64,000 nt of DNA from Vitis vinifera (lineage: Eukaryota > Streptophyta > Magnoliopsida > Vitales > Vitaceae): contig NC_081823.1 in NCBI RefSeq assembly GCF_030704535.1, positions 6,950,501-7,014,500 on the forward strand, read 5' to 3'. Under the pieces are notes generated by a model. It did no database searches, was not told the origin of the DNA, and was given only the letters and a program-made list of their open reading frames with translations. The translations under genes were made by a program, and so were the position numbers. The stretch's first letter is position 1, and each line of letters starts with the position of its first letter. This document shows, in pieces, positions 1-10,430 of this stretch.

Positions 1-360
1 TATATATAAGATGTTGCAGGTCACATGGAAATGTAAGAGGTGGTGGGGCGCATATGGAAATTAGTGGAAGGGCTGACATACTGCATGTATTTTTTCACTT
101 AGTGGAGTGGTCTAAATTCAGTATATATGGGCCTCTTAAAGAAATAAAAGTAAAAGCAAGCTACACGGCATCAAATATTATTGGTTTCAAACATAAAATA
201 TGCATGAAAACCACCCCAGGGGACAGTCTTTCTGGTGCAATAGAGGGAGAAAAGTTATTGGTCGATCAAGCATTCATCTTTTCTAGAGGCTTAGACAATG
301 TGATCAAATTTTCCCTTCTCCGGAGGCTGCAAAGAAGAAGATTGTAGCACCATTTCTATA
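1..360. repeat. Diverged copy 1 of a STIG1-flanking duplicated segment
   Basis: No gene is supported here; the short open frame at 54-347 has no recognisable domain. The stretch resembles 5240-5600 and 7130-7310: all three share phrases such as TTTGGTTTCAAA, a later run about a TGGTGCAATAGAGGGAGAA-like block, and a GGCTGCAAAGAAG-like end. In copies 1 and 3 a STIG1-like gene follows. The simplest reading is tandem segmental duplication including the STIG1 gene. Confidence 0.5.
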
Positions 361-681
361 TATAAATGAATGTAAATTTGTTCTAACTATTCTTTGTCAT
401 ATGGGGTCTGGTAAGCTTTGTCAATGAATATAAATTTGTTCTAGCCATTTCTTTTTATTCATGAATATAAATTTGCAATGGGTCAAGTCATCATGAGAAT
501 GTATATACCAACAAGTATGAATTCATATAAGATTACAGATCAAAATCCTGACACATTAATTCATATAAGATTACAGTAGATCAAAATCTAGGGACACTTT
601 CAAGCTTTAAACTTGTTTTTCATCATTTTCAATCAAACGAATGGAAAACAAAGAAGAATTCAAAAGAAAAAGACCTCTAGT

Positions 682-1149
682 CTAAGCATAGTTACAAAGG
701 CCAAAAGCACAGAACCTCCCACTGTCACATCCTTGGTTACACCCACCACAATGCTTCTTGCTCACAGATGGATTCACACACTTCCCTCTGCAGCAAATGT
801 AACCATACTTGCACTTCCTCCCACACTTGCCACAATTGAGCCTATCACCTAGCAAGTTAACACACTTCTTCTGGCAGCAATGGCGTCTAGGACCTCCATT
901 AAGAAGGCAAATCCTGGGAAACTTGTTGCAGGTTAACAGTACAAGATTGTTCTTCCTGCCAAGCATGAACCGTCCAGGAGAGTCATCAGAAGATCTAAGA
1001 ACAAAATCATTACCAAAGTCCTCTTGGTCATCACCAGAAACATCAAGGTCATCTTCTTCTTCCTCCAGAAGAGGTGAAGATGCAATGCTGCTATGCACCA
1101 GTGCCATGAGAATTAGAACAAGTAGTGCAAACACCTTTGGGAGCTCCAT
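682..1149 (-). CDS. STIG1-like secreted cysteine-rich protein, copy 1
   Basis: This intronless gene encodes 155 residues. A hydrophobic N-terminus of about 23 residues (MELPKVFALLVLILMALVHS) looks like a signal peptide. It is followed by an acidic linker rich in Glu and Asp (about 28-50), then a STIG1 domain (about 70-155) with 16 cysteines, including CC, CGKCGRKC and CGGC clusters. The family is known from stigma-specific STIG1 of tobacco and tomato, apoplastic peptides that affect stigma exudate and pollen-tube growth through receptor kinases. Role in this plant is inferred only. The start is the first ATG in frame and places the signal peptide correctly; a TATA-like element lies about 80 bases upstream. 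Full length for the family. A close paralogue lies at 7927-8403 in the same orientation. Confidence 0.9.
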   Translation of the reverse strand: MELPKVFALLVLILMALVHSSIASSPLLEEEEDDLDVSGDDQEDFGNDFVLRSSDDSPGRFMLGRKNNLVLLTCNKFPRICLLNGGPRRHCCQKKCVNLLGDRLNCGKCGRKCKYGYICCRGKCVNPSVSKKHCGGCNQGCDSGRFCAFGLCNYA

Positions 1150-1227
1150 TGTGAGAGAGTTGTAATACTTCTCTTTTTTCGCTTCTCGTGGATGAGAATG
1201 GAGTGAAGGGAGACAAGAAAGAATGGC

Positions 1228-1236
1228 TCTTATAGG
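1228..1236 (-). promoter_or_regulatory. TATA-like box of STIG1 copy 1
   Basis: Reading the minus strand, CCTATAAGA lies about 80 bases before the ATG of the STIG1-like gene. That is a reasonable TATA-to-start distance for a short plant leader. Position only; no transcript start is known. Confidence 0.4.
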
Positions 1237-1239
1237 AGA

Positions 1240-1654
1240 TAGGGAGAGTTGATGAGATTAATTTATTAGTGTAGATGTCTCTGCAGTCTTGCCACCTTTT
1301 TGCTTTGAGTGGACCTTACAATTTTATTTCAATTGAAACCGAGTGAAGGATTTCTAGAAGATCAATTCAAATATTAAAAAAAATTGGATTTCAACATATG
1401 CTCACTGAATGATTATATTACATTTGAAACTACCTAGTGCATGTTGATTGATGATTATATTAGACTCATATCATGCATGAAGAGATAGTTTAATCTCTTT
1501 TCCTCACTACTGTTGAGGATATAAATTAGTAAACCAATAAGTGATTGACATGTGAGGAATTAAAAATGGTTGATGTGACATTACTATACTCGACTATTGA
1601 ACACCTGGAAAATGTGATCATACACAAAGGTACAGTCTATAGCCGGATTTTGAC

Positions 1655-1723
<69 letters not shown>

Positions 1724-2480
1724 TCTCAATAAAATATTTATTTTCAAGTTGGAATTAAATAGGAATTGATATTTGAAAATCAACTTCAATTTAAATACCA
1801 AATTTTGAACTTAGTTTTTCAAAAGGTAATGCTTCAATTAATATAATTTACAAATTGTCGTTGATTTGAAATATTTTTTCAATTATTATAAATCTCAAAT
1901 TATTTTATAATTACTATTTTCATAAATTTTTATTTTTAAAAAGTGATATGAATATATTTAAGAAAATCCACTCTAGAGCACTCGATCATTTAAAGAAAAC
2001 GACCCAAACTCCCACCTAATCAAGAAATTGCAACGTCTCCTCCAAACTCTTATTCATAAAATTTCCATCATATATCACTTTAAGAAATTGCTTCATGTAG
2101 GAAGACATGCTCTCGTAAAAAAAATAAACTAGCATACAATTATCAAAGTCATGATGAGTACAAACTCGGATGATATCTTCATAAATTACTCCTAACATGC
2201 AAAGAGCTTTCTCTTTCTCAATAGCACTTAATTTTGAGTTCTCCTACTTCAAAGCACTTATACATCTTGTGGGGTGGGGAAGAACCTTTAAAGGAAAAAA
2301 AAAAATGAAGTTTATTTTAGTTTCTTTTATTGTGTTGTCTTTAGTTATTCAACCAAGTCTTAACTTGATCTTTAAGAGTAAATGAAAAAACCTTCATCAA
2401 CAATACATTTAAAGGAACATTTGCCTTTGGGAAGGTGCAGCAAATTTCCTCAACATCTCGTGGGTATATAAATTGCCATT
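1240..2480. other. AT-rich intergenic DNA with (AT)n microsatellite
   Basis: No gene is supported. A long AT dinucleotide run occupies about 1660-1719, and the open frame crossing it is only the repeat being translated. The part at about 1440-1610 resembles 8650-8800 upstream of STIG1 copy 2 (for example the shared ATGTGACATTACT), so the upstream regions of the two STIG1 genes are also duplicated. Confidence 0.6.
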
Positions 2481-2484
2481 TGCA

Positions 2485-2996
2485 TTCCCCTTGAAGATTG
2501 ACGGCAATGGAATTGGGGCCAAATTGTGACATGATTCTATGATAGTGTCATGGACTACAAATGTGTACTAATCCTAAGAGGATTCAAATGCACCCTCATA
2601 GTTAGGCAACCTCTAAAATGAAACTTGTAACCTATTGTTGTTACATACTTTTCTTATTGGTTAAGATTTTTTGTTTACTCTTTTAAGTTTACCTAAAAAA
2701 TCTCTCTCCCAACCAAGCATAAAAGAAAGAAATAGAGAACTAATATGTTTTTATTCTCATTCCCCTTAAAAATCCATAGCAATGGAATTGGGTTGAACCA
2801 TGACATGATTTTGTGGTGTCACACAACATGAAGGTGTGTTGATCCTAGGAGGACGCAAATGGTCCTCTCAGAGTAAAATAACCTTGAAATGGAACTTTTG
2901 GCATACTGTTGTTGTTGAGTACTATTTTAATTGGTTTAGGTTGTTGGTTTATTCTTTGAACTCTACTAGTAAATCTCTCTCCCAACCAAGTATAAA
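2485..2996. repeat. Direct repeat, two diverged units of about 235 bases
   Basis: Units at about 2485-2726 and 2760-2996 share GCAATGGAATTGGG, an ACATGATT-containing block, an AGGA-CAAATG block and the end AAATCTCTCTCCCAACCAAG. They are diverged and carry no supported coding sequence. Origin unknown; possibly a fragment of a transposon duplicated in tandem. Confidence 0.6.
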
Positions 2997-3155
2997 TTCC
3001 TCGAAGGTACTTGTGAGCAGGCAATCAATTATCTCTAAGGGGTCATCAATTAATTAGTCTTTTTGCATATATTCCTAGGATTTGCAATTTCTCATTTTTA
3101 ATGTGATCAATTTCTTAAAGGAGTTTGGATTATCTTTTACCTACTATCGTCATAA

Positions 3156-3370
3156 GGGATGACAATGGAATGAGTTTTCTCAGGTACTCATTCTATCCTA
3201 CCCTTAATGAGACAAGTTTTAAATAAATATAAACAGGTATTTAAATAAATATAAACAGGTACTCATTTAATTTCTTTCTTTTTTTAGGTGGAAATAAGAA
3301 TAAATACAAATAAATAAGACAAGAACAAGATGGGGATGACCTATCACAAATCTACCCCGTTATCATCCTT
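3156..3370. mobile_element. Possible small MITE
   Basis: The left end reads AAGGGATGACAATGG and the reverse complement of the right end reads AAGGATGATAACGG, an imperfect terminal inverted repeat. Inside, TTAAATAAATATAAACAGG occurs twice in tandem. No clear target-site duplication. The rest of the gap up to 4006 is AT-rich with nothing recognised. Confidence 0.35.
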
Positions 3371-4011
3371 AATTGTCATCAATCATTTTGAGACCAAAAA
3401 CCATTACATTAAATGTTGATGACATCAATATTACAAACATGTCCAAAATTATAATTTCACATTTAAATTCAATTGTCATGAGGCAATGTAGTGGGGATGA
3501 ACCTAACTTTCTCATTTGGACTAAAATTATCGATCTAAATTAATCCACTAAAATGAAGAATAAGATAAGTCAAACTGTTTGCATTTAAGGTAGCTAAAAT
3601 CTCACATACTCGAAATTGTTTAAATTCTTGGCATAGAGCCAACACCTTGGGAGGAGTAAAAACTTGAAGAAAGGAGAAAGTTGGTAGTAGAATTAGACTA
3701 CTGAATTTCTAACTCCTTTCTTAATGAAAAAAAAATTATATCAATACTTTTCACAATAATACATTTATTTTTAATTTTCACTAAATTCACTTATGACAAT
3801 CATGTGAATTAAATTTTTTTTTCTTTCCTTAGTACTCTTCCAAACCAAACATAACCTTAGAAAAAAAAACACAACCTAATATTTTTATATTAATTTGAGT
3901 TTTGTGAAGGGCAACCTTTTTTTCTTTGACCCCTTAAATAAGCTGCAATCTGTGTAGATGTCTATAGAGTCGAACCCGGTTGGCTTAGAATTAATAAGCT
4001 CCTGAGGGTTC

Positions 4012-5199
4012 TGTTGGGAATTGTCCCAAATTCCTAATTAGTAAATATTCCTTTTGTAAAGAATATTGTATAGAATATTTCTAGGTTGATATATTATTGT
4101 AATATTAGACTTCCATAGGATAAGGAAGGTTGTTGGAAATATCTCTATAAATATTCTAGGTCATAAGGGGAAAAATTTATGAGATGGAGATGCGCCTATA
4201 GAGACTATACGAGGTGGATAGAGATGTGAGGAAGAACGGGAGGTACCTGGTGGAGCGAGAGGGCTCGTAGTTAGTAAGGTATGGATACAAGGAGTGGGGA
4301 AACATGGGATGTTTCGGGAACCCAATAGTTGTATCTGGTTCTATCATCTGTAATATTCTCTATTGTATAGTGGAATTATTCTCTCTCATCCGTGGACGTA
4401 GGCATGGTTGGCCGAACCACGTTAAAACCTCGTTTACCGTATGTGTGATCATTTTATCTTTGTGTTCTTGAACTAACATCGTTGGCATCAAAGCTTTCGC
4501 TGACACAACAATTGGTATCAAAGCTTGGGTTGAAGATTTCTGGAAGAGTAAAAGATCACAAAGCACACAAGATGAAAACAAAAGGAATTTTCACTGAAGG
4601 TGGAGTCGATTGCTCTTTCGTGGTGATATGATACAAAAAGGTTTGTGTCATGGAGAGATTGAAAATTAACTTCATGTAATTTGGTCCAAGGTGGAGATTG
4701 TTGGGAATTGTCCCAAATTCCTAATTAGTAAATATTCCTTTTGTAAAGAATATTGTATAGAATATTTCTAGGTTGATATATTATTGTAATATTAGACTTC
4801 CTTATAGAATAAGGAAGGTTGTTGGAAATATCTCTATAAATATTCTAGGTCATGAGGGGAAAAAGTTATGAGATGGAGATGCGCCTATAGAGACTATACA
4901 AGGTGGATAGAGATGTGAGGAAGAACGGGAGGTACCTGGTGGAGCGAGAGGGCTCGTAGTTAGTAAGGTATGGATACAAGGAGTGGGGAAACATGGGATG
5001 TTTCGGGAACCCAATAGTTGTATCTGGTTCTATCCTCTGTAATATTCTCTATTGTATAGTGGAATTATTCTCTCTCATCCGTGGACGTAGGCATGGTTGG
5101 CCGAACCACGTTAAAACCTCGTTTACCGTATGTGTGATCATTTTATCTTTGTGTTCTTGAACTAACATCGTTGGCATTAAAGCTTTCGCTGGCACAACA
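4012..5199 (+). mobile_element. Compact non-autonomous LTR retrotransposon (TRIM-like), complete
   Basis: Two long direct repeats, 4012-4510 (499 bases) and 4699-5199 (501 bases), begin TGTTGGGAATTG and end CACAACA. They are flanked by the same 5-base target-site duplication GGTTC (4007-4011 and 5200-5204). Just inside the left LTR is a primer-binding site TGGTATCAAAGC (4513-4524), as used by plant Ty1/copia elements. A purine tract (AAGGTGGAGAT) ends at 4698. The internal region is only 188 bases and has no gag or pol, so the element must be mobilised in trans. The two LTRs differ at roughly eight or nine positions by eye plus one 2-base indel, so the insertion is not very recent. LTRs are longer than in classic TRIMs; it may be a deletion derivative of a copia family. 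Confidence 0.9.
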
Positions 5200-5239
5200 G
5201 GTTCTAGTAATCCTTTTGCAATACCAATGAGCCCTTAAA

Positions 5240-5600
5240 GACATATGAATAGAGAAAGTAGGTGGTGTGTACATGGAAATGAATGGAAGTGCTTGACAAT
5301 ATACTACATGGAGTTTTGCACTTAGTGGGGAGGTCTAAATTCCACAAAGACTTTCTAAAGATATAAAAGTAAGCTTTGATTTCTCATGTGAAAGCAAGAA
5401 ACAAGGCTTGTTTGGTTTCAAATATGATGCATGCATGGTTTGAAAGTGTGATTGAAAACTTGTACCCCTCCGGAAAGAGTCCTTTTCTTTCTGGTACAAC
5501 AAAGGGAGAATAAGGTATTGGAAGCTGCAAAGAAGGAGGTTTTATACCCACCATCTTTTATATACGAGTATAATTTTGTTTCAAGTATTCTAATCTTTCC
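5240..5600. repeat. Diverged copy 2 of the STIG1-flanking segment, without a gene
   Basis: This stretch resembles 1-360 and 7130-7310 (shared TGGAAATGAATGGAAGTG-like start, GGTCTAAATTC, GGTTTCAAATATG, a GGGAGAATAAGGTATTGG block and GCTGCAAAGAAG). No STIG1 reading frame follows it before the next copy, so it is either a partial duplication or the remnant of a unit that lost its gene. Confidence 0.5.
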
Positions 5601-5687
5601 AATGAAGACTTTTCAATTATGGATTTATGATATGTAATATAGATGGTCATTTCCAAGATATGATGGTATTATTTCAAGAATTACTCC

Positions 5688-5837
5688 TATGTTTGGTTCC
5701 GGAAAATTTGAGGAAAAATTTGAGGTGGAAAAGAGAGAAAATGTAAAAAAAAATTTTTAAAAATAATTTATTAACTCTAAATCTAATTTTTTATTTTCCT
5801 TTATTTTTTCTTTCAAATTTTTCAGAACCAAACATAA
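5688..5837. mobile_element. MITE of the ATGTTTGGTTC family
   Basis: The ends are inverted repeats: TATGTTTGGTTCCGGAAAAT on the left, and the right end TTTTCAGAACCAAACATA is nearly its reverse complement. The interior is AT-rich and non-coding. Related ends recur at about 8835-9111, 9785-10116, 10110-10430, 13770-13976, 19586-19890, 21980-22260 and 62040-62280, so it is an abundant family in this genome. Confidence 0.6.
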
Positions 5838-6243
5838 TCTTAACATTTTTTTTTTCTTATTAAATTCTCAAACATACAAGAAGAGAAAGAAATCTTTCTT
5901 GTAATGATTTTACAGCATCTTAAAAATTTTTTTTATAGTTTTATTACTTCATATATACTAAAAAACAGGTCTATAAAATTTCTCTTAATGAAGAGTCTAA
6001 AATTCTTTCCCGTTGTTTATCACATTTTCTTTCTTTTCATTTTCACTTTAATCCAAACAATTTTTTTCCCCATTTTTAACAAAATTTAATTTTCTTCCCA
6101 GTTGTTTAATTAAGTTATCCTTTTTGTTAATTTACAATTTTGGATAAAATGAGAAATGACTTTACAACAATACTTAATTACTCTTAATTTATGAAATTAT
6201 TGACTAAAGTGTTTCTATTTTGATTATTTGACATGATAAGTGT

Positions 6244-6770
6244 TAGGGATGGTAATTCGTGTTGGTGGGTCATGTTCGTGTCGTATCAAAGTCTAAGTAT
6301 TCCACTACATAACTCAATCCAAATCCGATACGAATAATAATTGTGTAAAAAATATAAACCTAAATACTACCTAATTATTAAACAAGTAATTCCCATGGAA
6401 ACCATTTAATAATCAAGTTTTCCTATTTAATAATCAGATTAAGTTAAGTCTTATACATGTTTATATGATTAATGTCTTAACCAAACATATTTATGACTTA
6501 ATTGACTTATTTATTTAAAAATAAATTTAAAATGAGTCAATGTGGGTTAAATAGTTTAAAGATATAATGAAGATAATAATGAGATTATTAAATAAGTCAA
6601 TTCCGATTAAATTCATGTTATGTTGGTTGACCCAAAAATTATTTATTTATTTAACAAGTTATGCAAATGATACGAATTTGACTCAAATTCATTTATATTC
6701 AATCCAAACTCATGAAAGGCATGTTGGGTTTATGTCGTATTCGCCAATCTTGTCAAACTTTACCACCCCA
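6244..6770. mobile_element. Probable non-autonomous DNA transposon
   Basis: The left end reads TAGGGATGGTAATTCGTG and the right end TTTACCACCCCA, giving a short inverted repeat (GGGRTGGTAA). Tracts such as GGTCATGTTCGTGTCGTAT near the left end and TATGTCGTATTCG near the right are subterminal inverted similarity. No coding capacity and no sure target-site duplication. Confidence 0.45.
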
Positions 6771-7926
6771 AAAAGGTGTTTTTTTTTTCCAAACTAAGGT
6801 ATATAAGGAAATTCCTAAAAAAAATTTAAAAATCAAATATTATTAATAGTTATTGTTCTTGATTTATGGAATTATCGAGATGTCATATCATGTTAACCTA
6901 TAAAATAAAACTACCATATATACTTCAATTTTCATAAGAAGAAAATGAACCCATCATAATTATTGAGATCTAATTAACAACTAAAATTGTAGAAAATATT
7001 GAATTAATATAATAAAATTTTTTATTTTAGTTTTCGGAAGAGAAGCCAAGTTCTTAAAATCTCTACCTCTATTACATGGCTTAGAATAATGGCATATGTG
7101 GTCCATACAACATCGACTTAGTGAAAGAAAATTAATATAAAGTTTTTGAGTCTTGTGTGAAAGCAAGAAACAAGGCCTCAATTTGGTTTCAAATACGCAT
7201 GGTTTCCAAGTGTGATTAAAAGAAAAGGTCTATCCCGTACAATAAAGGTAGAATAGGAATTGGTCAATAAAGTGTTCATCTTTTCTAGATTTGGACAATG
7301 TGGTCAAATTTGGCTATGTGCCCAACATTTTGGGCTTTTTCCATGTGTAGTATAAATTTTTAAAATTCATTTTATAAAAAATAATTATAAAATTATAGTG
7401 CTTTCACATGGAACTTTTTTATTTATTTTTTTTAAAAAATGATTTAATGTAAAAAATGAACTCATTTTTTTTAAAAATAAATTCAATACAAAAAAAATGA
7501 TATAAAAAATGAACTTTAAAAAAAAAAAATGAGTTTAATATAACAATAAAATAAGTGTTCGAATGTATTATATTTAAAAAAAATCCCAACATATTTTTAT
7601 TCTATGCTTGGTTTCAAAAAATCCAAAGAAGGAAAAAAATTATCAAAGAAAATAATTTTTTTTCATATTTAATTTTATTATGTAAAATAAGAAATTATTT
7701 AAATATAATTAAAATTAGTTAAAAATCTTTTTAAATTATTTAATTTTTACCAAAACTCTAAACATGGCCTTGGGCTCAAATGCAGAACAGAATATACATA
7801 TAAAGTCAAATGATTTTTTTTTCTCTCTCTTCACCATTATCAAATCAAAGAACCAATGAAATTGTACATTGGATAAACCAAAAGAAAAATAAAAATAAAT
7901 AAATAATAAAATAAAAAGACTCTAGC
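6771..7926. other. AT-rich intergenic DNA with STIG1-flank copy 3
   Basis: About 7130-7310 matches the flanking segment found at 1-360 and 5240-5600 (GTGAAAGCAAGAAACAAGGC is shared with 5390-5410; GTTCATCTTTTCTAGA is shared with 270-288). The remainder, 7320-7780, is poly-A/T-rich with a partial ATGTTTGGTTC-family MITE near 7600-7770. No gene is supported. Confidence 0.5.
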
Positions 7927-8403
7927 CTAAGCATAGTTGCAAAGGCCAAAAACACAGAACCCCCCAGTGTTGCACCGATTGTTACATCCACCACAATGCC
8001 TCTTGCTCACAGACGGATTCACACACTTCCCTTTGCAGCAAATGTAGCCATACTTGCACTTCCTCCCACACTTGCCACAATTTTGTCTGTCACCTGACAA
8101 GTTAACACACTTCTTCTTGCAGCAATGGCTTCCTGGACTTCCCTTAAGGCGGCAAATCTTTGGAAACTTGTTGCAGGTTAACCCATGAGTACTGCTCTTC
8201 TTGCCAAGCAACAACCGCCCGCCGGCAGGGTCGGAAGATCTAACAACCAAATCATCATCATCATACTCTTGGGCATCACCAGAAGCATCATGTTCATCAT
8301 CATCTTCTTCTTCCTCTTTGTTCACAGTAGGTGAAGATGCAGTGTTGCTATGCACCAGTGCCATGAGAAGAACAAGCACTATAAACACCTGTAGGAGCTT
8401 CAT
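7927..8403 (-). CDS. STIG1-like secreted cysteine-rich protein, copy 2
   Basis: Intronless, 158 residues. The layout is as in copy 1: signal-peptide-like start (MKLLQVFIVLVLLMALVHS), an acidic Glu/Asp-rich linker (about 28-52) and a C-terminal STIG1 domain with all 16 cysteines in the same spacing. Both proteins end in GLCNYA. Differences concentrate in the acidic linker, while the cysteine domain is conserved, as expected for a secreted domain under constraint. Expected to act in the apoplast, possibly on stigma or reproductive tissue by analogy with tobacco and tomato STIG1; tissue is not shown by the sequence. The leader contains a (GA)n run (8405-8420) and a GGGA run, and a TATA box lies about 65 bases upstream. 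It has every sign of being intact. Confidence 0.9.
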   Translation of the reverse strand: MKLLQVFIVLVLLMALVHSNTASSPTVNKEEEEDDDEHDASGDAQEYDDDDLVVRSSDPAGGRLLLGKKSSTHGLTCNKFPKICRLKGSPGSHCCKKKCVNLSGDRQNCGKCGRKCKYGYICCKGKCVNPSVSKRHCGGCNNRCNTGGFCVFGLCNYA

Positions 8404-8465
8404 TGAGAGAGAGAGAGAGAGGGAGGGAGGGAGGAGGTTGTTTGATATATTTTCTACGTGAAGGG

Positions 8466-8478
8466 GGTTTTATAGAGG
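8466..8478 (-). promoter_or_regulatory. TATA box of STIG1 copy 2
   Basis: On the minus strand CTCTATAAAACCCC lies about 65 bases before the ATG at 8403, with a (GA/CT)n-rich leader between. CT-rich leaders near the start are common in plant genes. Confidence 0.5.
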
Positions 8479-8834
8479 AGGAGAGAGCAACAATTTGGTA
8501 GTTTTGATGTAGACTTTTGCCTTTTTGCCGCTTTTTGCTGTGAGTGGAGTGGTCTAAATTCAACAACTTACTCTATGCAAGTCGTCAACCGAGTTAGGCA
8601 CTTCTCTTACCTAAATTTCTGACCATGCATTAAACAATTTGGATTAGGACTCCCATATATAGTGCATGGTGAGATGGTGTATTTATATTCTCTCTTTTTT
8701 GCTATTGTAGGGGACAAAAGTTAGCCAATCAACAAGGGATTAACATGTGAACTGAAAATTATATGTGACATTACTTAAAACCCAATAAACAATGTATAGT
8801 TTTGTGGCCTGAGGAGAGGAGACAGGCACAAGTT

Positions 8835-9111
8835 TTAGGCCATGTTTGCTTCAAGAGAAAATGGGTGGGAAAAAAAACAAGGACAAAAAGTAAGAAAAAA
8901 AAAAGTGAAAAAAAAATTAAAATAAATAAATTATTTTATATGCTCTTTAACTTATTTTTCCTCTATTATATAAAAATTAAATAATTTAAGAATATATAAA
9001 TTCCTAACTAATCTTACTAATATTTTATTTCTTGTTTTATTTTATATATTGAAATCAAGTAGAAGGAAAATCATTTTTCTTAACACTTTCCTTGAACCAA
9101 ACATAGCCTTA
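8835..9111. mobile_element. MITE of the ATGTTTGGTTC family
   Basis: The left end TTAGGCCATGTTTGCTTCA and the reverse complement of the right end TAAGGCTATGTTTGGTTCA form an imperfect inverted repeat of about 20 bases. The interior is purine-rich AT DNA without coding capacity. Flanked by intergenic sequence; no clear target-site duplication. Confidence 0.55.
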
Positions 9112-9780
9112 GGTTTCTCACAAGGCATGTGAAAAATGTTAAACATCACTCTAATTTTTAATTAATTAATTCTAGTAAATTACTTGTAAATTGCAGTCAA
9201 AGAAGAGAAGTACAGAAACAGTTAGGATTGATCTTTTGACAACAAAATTAATATAAGGGAATTGAAAGAATTTGACTTCCTATTAATAAATAATCACCTG
9301 ATTAATGAGAAGTTTAATTAATAGTGGCCCTCAATGTGATCTAGATCGAAGTGGAAATCTAGGAGAGTTGGTGGGCTTATTTCTCTACTCACATGGGATT
9401 AATGGGTCAACCAAATCCAACTTGGGTGGGCTCCATTGGAATGAGGAGTCAACCCAAGTTTGTTATTTAGAAGTCAATCCAAGCCTAACTCAAGTGGCCT
9501 CCCAATTCTAGTTCAACCCTTGTGGGTTACTAAATTCTAGTTTGAATTAATTTTGGTCTAAAGGGAGCAAGACTTGGGAAGGGGGTCTCAAATTCTGATT
9601 ACAATAACCAATGATATGGTAATAATAGTTTAAGATGACTTGGGAGTTAAGTTGTATAACCCAAGCATGGGTTGAAGCACATGCTATTGAAAATACAAAC
9701 CAACATTTCTATGTTGGAATCTGCCCCAACATATATTATTGCACCCTTTAATGTATGATGCATGTCTTATTCCAAAGCTT
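9112..9780. other. Intergenic DNA, nothing recognised
   Basis: About 9305-9511 has a short open frame (68 codons) whose product matches no family I know, with no signal peptide or splice context. The stretch at 9360-9520 repeats AACCCAAG/AACCAAAT-type words in a degenerate way. No gene is supported. Confidence 0.4.
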
Positions 9781-9784
9781 TTGG

Positions 9785-10430
9785 TTATTTGGTTCCGGAA
9801 AATATTAAGGAAAAAAAATTTAAAGGAAAATTAGTTTTTTATATTTGATTGTCCGATGGAAAATATTGAAAAAAATCAAATATAATTAAAACTAATTAAA
9901 AGCTTATATATATTTTAAATTATTTAATTTTTATATAGATGAGTTAAAATAACTAAAATGAATTTGAAGTAACAAATAAAAATAATTTATCTATTTTTAA
10001 TTTTTTTTTCCTAATTCACTTTTTCTTTCATTTACTTTTTTATTTTATTTTATTGTATTTTATTTCTTTTACATTTTCTCTCAAATTTTATGTCAATCAA
10101 ACATAACTTTTATGTTTGGTTCCTAGAAAATTTGTAGAAAAATGCAAAAGAAAAAAACATAGAGAGAAAAAATAGAGGGAAAGAAAAAGTGAAGTAAAAT
10201 AAAAAATAGATTCAAAATTAATAAATTATTTTTAAATGCTTCTTCAAATTCATTTAACCTATTTTTATTTATTATATAAAGATTAAATAAATTTAAAATA
10301 TATAAATTTTTAATTAATTTTATTATATTAGATTTTCTTTCATGTTTTTCATAATTAACCAAATATTAAAAAACTATTTTTTCGTAGCATTTTTTTTTTA
10401 ATACTCTTTAGGAATCAAATATAACCTTAT
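9785..10430. mobile_element. Two adjacent MITEs of the ATGTTTGGTTC family
   Basis: A first unit runs from about 9785 (TTTGGTTCCGGAAAATATT) to about 10116 (CAATCAAACATAA). A second starts at about 10110 (TTATGTTTGGTTCCTAGAAA) and ends near 10430 (GGAATCAAATATAACC). Both have AT-rich, non-coding interiors, and both share the TTTTAAATTATTTAATTTTTATATA-like inner block (shown here split: TTTTAAATTA then TTTAATTTTTATA). Confidence 0.55.

Noticed and set aside
54-347. 97-codon open frame at the left end
   Set aside because: No known domain, no promoter context, and the same DNA recurs non-coding at 5240-5600 and 7130-7310 with stops; a shadow in a duplicated segment.
1660-1769. Open frame across the AT dinucleotide run
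   Set aside because: Translation of a microsatellite (Tyr-Ile repeats); not a gene.
9305-9511. 68-codon open frame in intergenic DNA
   Set aside because: No recognisable domain and no signal; the surrounding sequence is degenerate repeat-like.
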